This document shows, one piece after another, positions 1 to 7,240 of a stretch of DNA of 64,000 nucleotides; position 1 is the stretch's first letter, and each line of letters opens with the position of its first letter. The stretch is from Mesorhizobium sp. NZP2077 (lineage in GTDB: Bacteria > Pseudomonadota > Alphaproteobacteria > Rhizobiales > Rhizobiaceae): contig NZ_CP051293.1 of the NCBI RefSeq assembly GCF_013170805.1, forward strand, positions 1,426,001-1,490,000, in the 5' to 3' direction. The translations under genes were made by a program, and so were the position numbers. The notes under the pieces were generated by a model. It was not told the DNA's origin, did no database searches, and worked only from the letters and a program-made list of their open reading frames with translations.

Positions 1-751
1 GCTCATGCATCGCCAAGCCGATATGCAGCGCGGCATTGGGATTGAGATAGGGGTTGGCGCCCCGGAAGCGAAGGCTGTGCGATGTGTTCGTCCCATAGCG
101 GCCGACCTGGCTCGTCACCAGTTCATGCAGGGCCGCACCGCGCCAGTTCGAGGATGTCACCAGATCCTGCGAGGAGGCCAGCGACTGCAGCCGGCCGCGA
201 AAGCGCGTCAGGAAGTCGCCGATGCCGTCGGAATAGCGACCCGTCTGGGTGGCGATGCTCTGGATGATCGCCAGCAGATTCTTCGAGCGGTGGCTGACCT
301 CGCGCAGCAGTGTTGTCAGTGTCTGTTCGCGCCGCTTCTGCTCGGTGGTCTCGACCATGGTGGTGACGACACCTTGCACGTCGCCGGCATCGCCTCGGTC
401 GGCATCGACCCAGACCTGAAACCAGCGCACACCATTCTCGACCGGAACACTGATCTCAAGCCGCTCCGCATTGCCGGTCGCCACGACATCGCGCTTAGCG
501 GCGCTGATGCGGTCGGCCTGAGCCACGGGCAGTATGCCATTGCCGTCGGCACTCTCCGAAACCCAGGGCGCGCGCATGTTGCGGGCCCATACGGTCTTCA
601 TCTCACGATCCTGATAGAGGACGGAAATGCCGGCATTGTGCAGCGCGTGAAGAAGAGCTCGGCCAAGCTGCATGCCGCTTTCGGCGGGATGCAGCGCGAT
701 GACTTCGTCGCTCCGTGTGTTTCCCTCTTTATCTGCAGTCCTGGAACGCAT
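1..751 (-). CDS. HWE/HisKA_2 sensor histidine kinase, C-terminus beyond window
   Basis: Cytoplasmic sensor kinase: 250 residues are visible and the C-terminal ATPase domain lies outside the window. A PAS-like sensor region spans about residues 30-135. The phosphoacceptor box follows, with REVSHRSKNLL and His at about residue 154, then IIQSIATQT, typical of the HisKA_2/HWE group used as PhyR kinases in Alphaproteobacteria. No transmembrane segment is seen. The ATG at 751 is the first possible start because an in-frame TGA lies two codons upstream. A GGAAC-N16-CGTT promoter lies 30 bp upstream. Its place beside phyR suggests, but does not prove, that it feeds the general stress response. Confidence 0.88.
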   Translation of the reverse strand, partial: MRSRTADKEGNTRSDEVIALHPAESGMQLGRALLHALHNAGISVLYQDREMKTVWARNMRAPWVSESADGNGILPVAQADRISAAKRDVVATGNAERLEISVPVENGVRWFQVWVDADRGDAGDVQGVVTTMVETTEQKRREQTLTTLLREVSHRSKNLLAIIQSIATQTGRYSDGIGDFLTRFRGRLQSLASSQDLVTSSNWRGAALHELVTSQVGRYGTNTSHSLRFRGANPYLNPNAALHIGLAMHE

Positions 752-780
752 CGGTCAATCTGTCCACCCAACCCAGGCTG

Positions 781-805
781 AACGGCCCACTCTCAAATGG
801 GTTCC
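781..805 (-). promoter_or_regulatory. Sigma-EcfG promoter of the 1-751 kinase gene
   Basis: Minus strand GGAAC (805-801), 16-nt spacer, CGTT (784-781). This is an exact match to the alphaproteobacterial EcfG consensus, 30 bp before the kinase ATG. Confidence 0.75.
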
Positions 806-832
806 CAAAATGAAATCCCCGGAGCAGCCCCC

Positions 833-879
833 AAAAAAGGTCCGCCGAGCGGCGTCCTGTTAAGGACACCGCCCGGCGG
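833..879 (-). terminator. Rho-independent terminator after the DUF1328 gene
   Basis: On the minus strand a GC-rich hairpin (879-842) includes the pairing GTCCT-gtta-AGGAC at its tip and CCGCCG/CGGCGG at its base. Six T residues follow (838-833). It lies 60 bp beyond the DUF1328 stop codon and separates that gene from the kinase promoter. Confidence 0.6.
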
Positions 880-938
880 TTGCTGGAAACCGTTTGAGGG
901 GTGCGGCTTCCAGTGTTCTCATCGACGATCTTTCGCCC

Positions 939-1103
939 TCACGCCCGTTTGAACAGGCCGGCGAGAAGCGAAATGACCAGGAAAGCGAGAAAGATGAAGA
1001 ACAATATCTGCGCTATGCCGGCAGACGTGCCGGCGATGCCGCCGAAACCAAGCGCGCCGGCGATGATTGCCACGACGAGAAATACGAGCGCCCAGTAAAG
1101 CAT
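939..1103 (-). CDS. DUF1328 (UPF0391, YtjA-like) small membrane protein
   Basis: Fifty-four residues starting [20 protein letters not shown], with two hydrophobic segments (about 3-22 and 30-50) around a glycine-rich turn and a basic end, FKRA. This fits the DUF1328 family of short inner-membrane proteins, which are often stress-induced and of unknown mechanism. The strong ribosome site GGAGATGAACC before the ATG supports the start. An EcfG promoter lies 31 bp upstream and a terminator follows, so it forms its own stress-responsive unit. Confidence 0.9.
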   Translation of the reverse strand: MLYWALVFLVVAIIAGALGFGGIAGTSAGIAQILFFIFLAFLVISLLAGLFKRA

Positions 1104-1133
1104 GGTTCATCTCCTTCCGAATGGTGCGATAAA

Positions 1134-1158
1134 AACGTGGGTGAAAGCGGTTTGTTCC
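1134..1158 (-). promoter_or_regulatory. Sigma-EcfG promoter of the DUF1328 gene
   Basis: Minus strand GGAAC (1158-1154), N16, CGTT (1137-1134), 31 bp before the ATG at 1103. Confidence 0.78.
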
Positions 1159-1306
1159 ACCATTTGCCGAAAAAGTCGGCGCTTGCAAATGGTTCGGACG
1201 GAGCCCACGAAATTCTAGGTGAGGGGTTCAGTCGTAATAAGGCCGCCCGATGCATCGCATCAGACGGCCCTTTGATTTCGGTTTTTCCTGCCGGAGGGCT
1301 GCGAAA

Positions 1307-2101
1307 CTATGCGGCAGCCTTCGCCTGCCGGTCGAAGAACAATGCCTGGCTGATCAGCGCCTTGACCATGTCGGGGTTGAACGGCTTGGTCACCAGGAAC
1401 GCCGGTTCGGGGCGCTCGCCGGTCAGCAGGCGCTCGGGGAAAGCGGTGATAAAGATTACCGGCACCGAGGTCGACGACAGGATCTCGTTGACCGCCTCGA
1501 TGCCCGAACTGCCGTCGGCGAGCTGGATGTCGGCCAACACCATCTTCGGGCGCGTCTTGCCGAACATCGTCACCGCCTCGGCATGTGTGCGCGCCGTTCC
1601 AACGACACGATGACCGAGGCTCTCGACCATCTCTTCAATGTCCATGGCGATCAGCGGTTCGTCCTCGATGATGAGCACGTCGGTCGCCACCTGGCGGGAA
1701 ATCTCATTGCTTGCCTGGGCAAGCAGCTCGGAGAATTGCTGGTCGCCGACGTCGAGGATCTCGGCCGCCTCGTCCTCGCTGAAGCCTTCGACGGCTACCA
1801 GCAGGAAGGCCTGGCGGGGCAGGGGCGCGATGGCGTTAAGATTGGCGGCGGCGCGCTGCTCCCACGCCGATTGTGCCTGCTCCTGCGGCACGCGGATGGC
1901 GATCGAGGTGAAAAGTTTGGCGAAAACCTTGTACAGGGCGATACGGTCGCTCGAGGCCTCGGGGAAAATATCGACGTCGGCGATGATAGCCTCAAGCATC
2001 GCAGCGACCAGCGCGTCGCCACTCTCTTGCGATCCCGAGACGGCGCGCGAGAAGCGGCGCAGGAACGGCAGGTGCGGTGCGATGGTGGCGGATAAACTCA
2101 T
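1307..2101 (-). CDS. phyR: PhyR, anti-anti-sigma response regulator of the general stress response
   Basis: Two-part protein of 264 residues. Residues 1-135 form an EcfG-like sigma domain that lacks DNA-binding function in this family. Residues 140-260 form a receiver with acidic pair E146-D147, phosphoacceptor D191 (VLADIQLADG) and K239 (TKPF). In known PhyR proteins phosphorylation exposes the sigma-like domain, which binds NepR and frees EcfG. It is divergent from nepR-ecfG, the classical layout. GAGGGAGAC upstream can serve as ribosome site. An EcfG promoter lies 74 bp upstream, giving positive feedback. Confidence 0.97.
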   Translation of the reverse strand: MSLSATIAPHLPFLRRFSRAVSGSQESGDALVAAMLEAIIADVDIFPEASSDRIALYKVFAKLFTSIAIRVPQEQAQSAWEQRAAANLNAIAPLPRQAFLLVAVEGFSEDEAAEILDVGDQQFSELLAQASNEISRQVATDVLIIEDEPLIAMDIEEMVESLGHRVVGTARTHAEAVTMFGKTRPKMVLADIQLADGSSGIEAVNEILSSTSVPVIFITAFPERLLTGERPEPAFLVTKPFNPDMVKALISQALFFDRQAKAAA

Positions 2102-2174
2102 GGTATGACGTCTCCCTCAGAATGACGTGATTGCACTGATTGCAGGTCAAGCTGATTGCATGCCCCGCTAATAC

Positions 2175-2199
2175 AACGCGGGTTTTCCGAAAAAGTTCC
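2175..2199 (-). promoter_or_regulatory. Sigma-EcfG promoter of phyR
   Basis: Minus strand GGAAC (2199-2195), N16, CGTT (2178-2175). Its -35 element is only 8 bp from the -35 element of the divergent nepR promoter. Confidence 0.85.
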
Positions 2200-2207
2200 G
2201 CCAGTGT

Positions 2208-2232
2208 GGAACGAATAGGCGGGAACGGCGTT
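2208..2232 (+). promoter_or_regulatory. Sigma-EcfG promoter of nepR-ecfG
   Basis: GGAAC (2208-2212), 16-nt spacer, CGTT (2229-2232), 92 bp before nepR. Autoregulation by EcfG is the usual pattern for this locus. Confidence 0.87.
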
Positions 2233-2323
2233 GAGTGTCGGGATGGGCAACCAGACGAGGGTGCCGCTTGCCTTGTGTTGAGTTGGATATGAGCGGCCTG
2301 GGTGCTGGGAATATAAGGGCAAA

Positions 2324-2527
2324 ATGAAGGATATGACGAAAGATATTTTGGCTGGCGCCGCGGGCAGGCGCCGGAACGGGGCAGGCGACCCGCTTGGGGC
2401 CAACTCCGAAATCGGGCGAAAACTCAAACAATATTACGACGAGCTGGTCTCCGACGACGTGCCGGATCGCTTTGCCCAATTGCTCAGCCAGTTGGAGCAG
2501 ACCGAACCCGCGCAAAAGAAGGACTGA
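2324..2527 (+). CDS. nepR: NepR, anti-sigma factor of EcfG
   Basis: Sixty-seven residues. The conserved NepR core runs from about residue 24 (LGANSEIGRKLKQYYDELVS) through VPDRFAQLLSQLE, matching the two helices that clamp EcfG or PhyR. The N-terminus is short and basic. An alternative ATG lies at 2333. The stop is 3 nt before ecfG, so the two genes are translated together, which fits a sigma/anti-sigma pair. Identification rests on the motif plus position between phyR and ecfG. Confidence 0.93.
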   Translation: MKDMTKDILAGAAGRRRNGAGDPLGANSEIGRKLKQYYDELVSDDVPDRFAQLLSQLEQTEPAQKKD

Positions 2528-2530
2528 GGC

Positions 2531-3082
2531 ATGGCCGCGGTCTCCCATGGCTTCAAGACCGATCTGCTTGGGGCAATCCCGAGCTTGCGGGCTTTTGCCG
2601 TTTCGCTGACGCAGAATGCCGACAAGGCCGACGACCTCGTTCAGGAAACGCTGGTCAAGGCTTGGGACAAGCACGAGAGCTTCCAGCCCGGCACTAACCT
2701 CAAGGCATGGCTTTTCACGATCCTGCGCAACGAATTCTATTCGCAGATGCGCAAGCGCGGCCGTGAGGTGCAGGACAGCGACGGCATCATGACGGCCAGG
2801 CTCGCCGTGCATCCGGCCCAGCACGGCCAACTCGACCTCAAGGATTTTCGCGGTGCTCTCGAGCAATTGCCGGAGGACCAGCGCGAGGCCATCATCCTCA
2901 TCGGCGCCTCGGGGTTCTCCTATGAGGAAGCCGCCGAAATCTGCGGTTGTGCGGTCGGAACGATCAAGAGCCGCGTCAGCAGGGCGCGCACGCGCCTGCA
3001 GGAAATCCTGAAGATCTCCGGCGAGGACGAATATGGTCCCGACGCGATCTCGGCTCAGGTCACGGGGACGGCAGCACACTGA
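2531..3082 (+). CDS. ecfG: EcfG, general stress ECF sigma factor
   Basis: ECF sigma factor of 183 residues. Region 2 covers about residues 10-75, with the core-binding run DKADDLVQETLVKAWDKHES, and region 4 covers about 110-165, with SYEEAAEICGCAVGTIKSRV as the promoter-binding helix-turn-helix. It is expected to direct RNA polymerase to GGAAC-N16/17-CGTT sites, nine of which are seen between 781 and 8355. AAGGA upstream supports the ATG. It is held inactive by NepR until PhyR is phosphorylated. Confidence 0.96.
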   Translation: MAAVSHGFKTDLLGAIPSLRAFAVSLTQNADKADDLVQETLVKAWDKHESFQPGTNLKAWLFTILRNEFYSQMRKRGREVQDSDGIMTARLAVHPAQHGQLDLKDFRGALEQLPEDQREAIILIGASGFSYEEAAEICGCAVGTIKSRVSRARTRLQEILKISGEDEYGPDAISAQVTGTAAH

Positions 3083-3119
3083 TGTGAGATCCTGATGCTG
3101 CGATCCGGCTGCATCAATC

Positions 3120-3569
3120 TCAGACCGGAGAGCCGCGTCCATAGGCGAGCGCCACCGCTTCGACGAGATCGTCGCCTGAATAGGGTTTGGTGACCAGCCT
3201 CACCCCTGGAAAGGATGCCTTGATCTCGTCCGCGTCCGAATAGCCGGAGGCAAATACGAACGGCACGCCCGTTTCTCGCAAGCCAGCGGCGAATTTGAGC
3301 GTCGAGGTGCCGCCCAGCATCAGATCGACGATGGCCGCGTCGAATTCCGTTGCGACCTTTCGGTCGTCGATCTCCGTGAGGTCCCGGGCGATCACAACCT
3401 CTTGTGCGCCATGGTCGCGGCAGAGCTGCTCGACATCCATGGCGATGAGGAACTCGTCCTCCAGGACAAGAATCCGCAGTCCGTCAAGCAATGTGGGCAC
3501 AGGTGAAGGCTCCTTGAAACGCCGGGAGTCATGATCGCTATTGCGTGTGTTGTCATTTAAAAAAGACAT
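3120..3569 (-). CDS. Single-domain response regulator
   Basis: A receiver without output domain, 149 residues. The acidic pair is E37-D38 (VLEDEFLIAMDV), the phosphoacceptor D82 (IVDLML) and the lysine K128 (TKPY); all are intact. About 28 residues precede the receiver and look unstructured. Such proteins next to phyR often relay or drain phosphate between HWE kinases and PhyR; that role is inferred here. It is convergent with ecfG, 37 bp away, and no EcfG promoter was found ahead of it. Confidence 0.88.
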   Translation of the reverse strand: MSFLNDNTRNSDHDSRRFKEPSPVPTLLDGLRILVLEDEFLIAMDVEQLCRDHGAQEVVIARDLTEIDDRKVATEFDAAIVDLMLGGTSTLKFAAGLRETGVPFVFASGYSDADEIKASFPGVRLVTKPYSGDDLVEAVALAYGRGSPV

Positions 3570-3581
3570 GCCTTCTACCCC

Positions 3582-3606
3582 GGAACTCCGATCCCGGCAA
3601 AACGTT
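3582..3606 (+). promoter_or_regulatory. Sigma-EcfG promoter of the Crp/Fnr gene
   Basis: GGAAC (3582-3586), N16, CGTT (3603-3606), 46 bp before the ATG at 3652. Confidence 0.75.
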
Positions 3607-3651
3607 TTGAGCAGGCCTGCTGATCAGCATGCTTTCGAAGAGGGGTCGAAA

Positions 3652-4413
3652 ATGCCAGCGCAAAATGGGCGTACTTTATCCGGCCGACAGTATCCTTGCG
3701 AGAATTGTCCTTTGCGGCCATTGCCGGTCTTTCGGGAATTCGAGAAGGAGGAACTGGCTTTCATCAGCAAGTTCAAAAAGGGGGAGCTCGCGGTCGATAA
3801 GGGCGCCACGGTGCTGGTCGAGGGGAGCCACAGCGCCCATCTCTACACCGTTCTGTCCGGCTGGGCGTTCCGCTACAAGCTGTTGCCGGACGGTCGTCGA
3901 CAGATCCTCAATTACCTCATGCCTGGCGATCTCATCGGCCTGCAAGGCAGCGTCATGGGGGAAATGCAGCATTCCGTCGAGGCCTTGTCGCCGATGCTGC
4001 TGTGCGTCTTCGAGCGCGACAATCTGCACGAACTCTACCGCAACCATCCAGGCCTCGGCTACGACATCACCTGGATCGCATCGCGTGAAGAACGCATGCT
4101 GGATGAGAACCTGCTCAGTGTCGGCCGCCGCAGCGCCATCGAGCGCGCCGCCTATCTGATTGCCTTCATAGCCAGCCGTGCAAAGGTTGTCGGGCTGAAC
4201 GGCAAGCAATCCATCCAGATACCGATCACGCAACAACATATCGCCGACACGCTTGGCCTGTCGCTGGTTCACACCAACAAGACGATCCGCAAGCTGATGG
4301 ACCGCAAGCTGATCCTCTGGCGCGATGGTGGCTGCGAGGTCGTCGATATCGAGGGGCTCAAGTCGCTCGCCGGCTGGGAAGGGCTGGGCGAGGGCCGTCG
4401 GCCGCTGATCTGA
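3652..4413 (+). CDS. Crp/Fnr-family transcription regulator
   Basis: DNA-binding regulator of 253 residues with an N-terminal cyclic-nucleotide-like barrel (about 35-145) and a C-terminal winged helix (about 165-240; QQHIADTLGLSLVHTNKTIR is the recognition helix-turn-helix). Two cysteines at 16 and 19 (PCENCPL) and one near 118 recall part of the Fnr iron-sulfur ligand set, but the usual four-cysteine pattern is incomplete, so a cluster is uncertain. GAAGAGGGG places the start at 3652. Its EcfG promoter suggests it passes the stress signal to a second set of genes. Confidence 0.9.
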   Translation: MPAQNGRTLSGRQYPCENCPLRPLPVFREFEKEELAFISKFKKGELAVDKGATVLVEGSHSAHLYTVLSGWAFRYKLLPDGRRQILNYLMPGDLIGLQGSVMGEMQHSVEALSPMLLCVFERDNLHELYRNHPGLGYDITWIASREERMLDENLLSVGRRSAIERAAYLIAFIASRAKVVGLNGKQSIQIPITQQHIADTLGLSLVHTNKTIRKLMDRKLILWRDGGCEVVDIEGLKSLAGWEGLGEGRRPLI

Positions 4414-4484
4414 CGAAGCGCTTTTCGCCATGGATTGGCGATTGGTGCGTGCGCGCGTGTTTTCGGCTAGTTTGTCAGGATGCC

Positions 4485-4509
4485 GGAACCTTGAGACGCA
4501 CGGCGCGTT
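4485..4509 (+). promoter_or_regulatory. Sigma-EcfG promoter of the DUF883 operon
   Basis: GGAAC (4485-4489), N16, CGTT (4506-4509), 31 bp before the ATG at 4540. Confidence 0.78.
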
Positions 4510-4539
4510 TGAAATCGAGCAATCACAAGGAGTTAAGCA

Positions 4540-4866
4540 ATGGCAACCGCCACAGGGAAGACCGCCAACGAAGCGCAGGCGAATTCGGACCTCGAAGCCG
4601 ACATTCGGCAGTTGAAGGCTGATATCGACAAGCTCACCAAGCAGTTGGCCAAGACCGGTGAACATGGCTATGGCACCGCCCGCCGCGCGGCTACCGAGGG
4701 CGTCGAGCAATTGCGCGCGCAGGGCGAAGCCGCGTATGACAGCCTTCGCGGCAGTGCCAAGGATATCGAGGCGCAGTTGCTGGCAAATGTCCGCGAAAAG
4801 CCGGTGACGTCGCTGGCGATTGCCGCCGGTGTCGGCTTCCTGTTCGCGCTGCTTGCGCGCCGCTAG
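4540..4866 (+). CDS. DUF883 (ElaB/YqjD-like) membrane-anchored protein
   Basis: A 108-residue protein. Residues 15-85 form a long amphipathic, coiled-coil-like helix (LEADIRQLKADIDKLTKQLA), then REKPVTSLAIAAGVGFLFAL gives one C-terminal membrane anchor ending in RR. This is the YqjD/ElaB pattern; the E. coli relatives tether ribosomes to the inner membrane in stationary phase. AAGGAG precedes the ATG. It heads a two-gene unit with the next gene and has an EcfG promoter. Confidence 0.9.
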   Translation: MATATGKTANEAQANSDLEADIRQLKADIDKLTKQLAKTGEHGYGTARRAATEGVEQLRAQGEAAYDSLRGSAKDIEAQLLANVREKPVTSLAIAAGVGFLFALLARR

Positions 4867-4877
4867 TTCCGCCTGAG

Positions 4878-5336
4878 ATGGGTCTGCTGGCATCCCTGCT
4901 CTCGGGTTTCGCCTCGGGTGAAACCGTGGCCGCCATACGCCGTGCGCGCACGGCGGCCATTGTCTATGCGCTTGCCGCGCTGGCGGCATTCTGCGGTCTC
5001 GGCTTCCTGGTCGGGGCAGCTTATATCTGGGCCACCGCCCGCTATGGATCGTTCGCGGCGGCGCTTGGTTTCGGTGTCGGCTTTCTGGTGATCGCCGGCC
5101 TCGTCCTTCTGATCCACCGGTTGATGTCCGGCGCCCGTGCCCGCCGCGCGGCGAGACGGCGCAACGCCGACATGAAGGCGCTCGGCATCACGGCAGCGCT
5201 CGCGGTGCTGCCGACATTGCTCAAGGGAAAAGGTGGCCTCGGTGTCATTCTCGGCCCGGCGGTGGCACTCGCAGCCTATGCCATCTACCGTGAGAACGTG
5301 AAGCCCGACGATCCGGGTGCCGGGGAGGGGAAATAA
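4878..5336 (+). CDS. Holin-superfamily-like membrane protein
   Basis: A 152-residue membrane protein that begins 11 nt after the DUF883 stop, so probably cotranscribed. Hydrophobic segments lie at about residues 24-55 and 60-85, with a third weaker one near 120-135. A strongly basic stretch, ARARRAARRR, separates them. The pairing with a DUF883 gene and the two close membrane helices match the phage-holin-like (DUF1469-type) proteins found beside YqjD homologues. Function is unknown; no phage genes are nearby. Confidence 0.8.
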   Translation: MGLLASLLSGFASGETVAAIRRARTAAIVYALAALAAFCGLGFLVGAAYIWATARYGSFAAALGFGVGFLVIAGLVLLIHRLMSGARARRAARRRNADMKALGITAALAVLPTLLKGKGGLGVILGPAVALAAYAIYRENVKPDDPGAGEGK

Positions 5337-5367
5337 CGCCGGCGCCTGGCCTCGGATCAGAGATCCG

Positions 5368-6912
5368 TCACTTCAACAGATCTTCCAGCGGAAGCGATAT
5401 TTCGGCGAAGACGCCTTCCGGCCGGAATTCATGGGTCACTTCGCTTGAAATGACCTTGGCAAGGCTGCGGCGGATGAGGATCGAGCCGAAGCCGTGCCGC
5501 TCGGGCGGGGCGACTGCCGGGCCGCCGCTTTCGCGCCACGTCAACACCAGGCGCCGGTCACCCTTCCTGCCTTTTGTCTTCCAGGCGAGATCGACCTTGC
5601 CCGATGCTACCGACAGCGATCCGTGTTGCAGCGCGTTGCTGGCCAGTTCGTGCAGGATAAGTCCGAGGCCGACGGCCTGATCGGGCGACAGCAACAGGTC
5701 GGCGCCGGAGATCGTGATGCGCGGCTGGTCGGCGGTATCAAAGGGCCTGATCTCGATCTGGACGAGCTCGCGAATGCCGATGCCGCGCCACTCGCGGTCG
5801 GACAGGAGATTGTGGGCGATGCCCAGCGCCTGAAGCCTGGCGCTGAAGGCTTCGAGGAATTCGCTCGGCTGGCGTGCATGACGCACGGTCTGCGTCGCCA
5901 GCGCCTGGACGGTCGCCAGCGTGTTCTTGACGCGGTGGTTGAGCTCGCGCAGCAGGAGCCGCTGCCGCTCATCGCCGAGCTTGCGTTCGGAAATGTCGTA
6001 GTTGACGCCGAAGATCAGTGTCGGCTTGCCGTCGCCGTCGCGCTCGATGACGCGGCCGCGCGTGGCGACCCAGCGCGGCGGATGAAAGCCTTTCACACGG
6101 TATTCGCCGAAATAATCGTCGCTGCCAGACAAGGCATCGCGGAAGCGGGTTTCTGTCTGGTAGACATCGCGCGGATCGATGGCGGTCAGGATGTCGCGCG
6201 CCCGCAGCCGGGTCGAGCGCGGCAGGTCGAAGAGTTCCGACAGCCGGACGTCGCATTCGATCATGTCGGTGCGGACGTCCCATGCCCAACTGGCAAGCGA
6301 GGCGGCGTCGAGCGCGATGGCGCGCCGCTTTTCCTCGCGCGCCAGGGCCGCCTCGGCAATGGCGCCGCTGCGCGTCGCGTCCTTCAAGGTGAACAGGCTC
6401 GCGGCGAGGCCTGCCAGCGTCTTCAACTGGTCGAGCTTGGCCTGTGACGGAAAGGCATGCGGCTTGCGGTCGAGCACGCACAGCGTGCCGATCCTCGCGC
6501 CTGCCACCACCATCGGCGCGCCGGCATAGAAGCGCACGTGATGCTTGCCGGTGACCAGGGGGTTGGCTTGGAAGCGCGGGTCCGCCGTGGCGTCCGTCAC
6601 CACCATGGGATCGTCGCCGGCGGCGATGGCGTGGGCACAGAAGGAGATGTCGGTGGCGATCTCGGTTTCGTCGAGGCCGAAGCACGACTTGAACCATTGC
6701 CGCTCGAGATCGACCAGCGTAACCAGGGCGATCGGCGCCTGCATGACGGCCGCGGCAAGGCTGCTGATGCGGTCGAAATCCGGATCGGCCGCCGTGTCCA
6801 GCATCTCCAGCCCGTGCAGCACGGCCAACCGATCTTCGGCATTGACGGCAAGCGCCACCCCGGTCGGCAGGCTCGCCCCTATTTCCGCCTTGCTATTCAA
6901 GCCAATCCCCAA
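5368..6912 (-). CDS. GAF-PAS HWE histidine kinase
   Basis: Soluble sensor kinase of 514 residues. A GAF domain covers about 25-175, a PAS domain about 200-310 (FGVNYDISERK at its end) and the HWE phosphoacceptor box has His at about 326 (LRELNHRVKNTLATVQ). The HWE-type ATPase domain follows, with ILHELASNALQHG near residue 420. The start is a TTG at 6912 with GGGAG upstream; another TTG lies at 6900. The lack of a membrane segment points to a cytoplasmic signal. It is a candidate kinase for PhyR or for the lone receiver at 3120. Confidence 0.9.
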   Translation of the reverse strand: MGIGLNSKAEIGASLPTGVALAVNAEDRLAVLHGLEMLDTAADPDFDRISSLAAAVMQAPIALVTLVDLERQWFKSCFGLDETEIATDISFCAHAIAAGDDPMVVTDATADPRFQANPLVTGKHHVRFYAGAPMVVAGARIGTLCVLDRKPHAFPSQAKLDQLKTLAGLAASLFTLKDATRSGAIAEAALAREEKRRAIALDAASLASWAWDVRTDMIECDVRLSELFDLPRSTRLRARDILTAIDPRDVYQTETRFRDALSGSDDYFGEYRVKGFHPPRWVATRGRVIERDGDGKPTLIFGVNYDISERKLGDERQRLLLRELNHRVKNTLATVQALATQTVRHARQPSEFLEAFSARLQALGIAHNLLSDREWRGIGIRELVQIEIRPFDTADQPRITISGADLLLSPDQAVGLGLILHELASNALQHGSLSVASGKVDLAWKTKGRKGDRRLVLTWRESGGPAVAPPERHGFGSILIRRSLAKVISSEVTHEFRPEGVFAEISLPLEDLLK

Positions 6913-6955
6913 TGCCTGGCTCCCGCCGTCTTACCCCTGCGGGCCCGGCTTCCTC

Positions 6956-6980
6956 GGAACCATCCTAACAAGGAACCGTT
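6956..6980 (+). promoter_or_regulatory. Sigma-EcfG promoter of the 57-residue gene
   Basis: GGAAC (6956-6960), N16, CGTT (6977-6980), 58 bp before the ATG at 7038. Confidence 0.72.
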
Positions 6981-7037
6981 ACCCGACGGTGATCTGCCGC
7001 GCGGGCTGGCTGGGGCAAAACGAGACAAGGACCCACC

Positions 7038-7211
7038 ATGACCAAGATTATCTCCGAAGACAAAGCGCGTCAGGGGCGGTGGGGTTGGCATGGCCTTCGT
7101 ATCCTGATCGCCGCGCTGCTTCTGGCCTTTGCCGCCTGGGGCATCGCCGAAATCTATGGTGAGGCGGCCAAGACGCCGGCGACGGAGCAAGGAAATGCGC
7201 CGGGCGGCTAG
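7038..7211 (+). CDS. 57-residue single-span membrane protein, unknown
   Basis: Small protein starting MTKIISEDKARQGRWGWHGL, with one membrane helix at about 21-37 (RILIAALLLAFAAWGIAEIY) and a short polar tail rich in Ala, Thr and Gly. The N-terminus is basic and Trp-containing. AAGGACCC lies before the ATG. Support for its being real is the EcfG promoter upstream, the ribosome site and the tight fit between two converging genes. Family not recognised; it may act as an envelope stress micropeptide, but that is a guess. Confidence 0.72.
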   Translation: MTKIISEDKARQGRWGWHGLRILIAALLLAFAAWGIAEIYGEAAKTPATEQGNAPGG

Positions 7212-7240
7212 ATCTCCGGCCATCATCATCTGGGAGCGCA

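Noticed and set aside
5..781. Open frame on the plus strand at the window start
   Set aside because: The minus strand encodes a histidine kinase with the phosphoacceptor box across the same bases.
4878..5336. Phage holin and a prophage remnant
   Set aside because: The gene is paired with DUF883 under a stress promoter, and no lysis, capsid or integrase gene is near.
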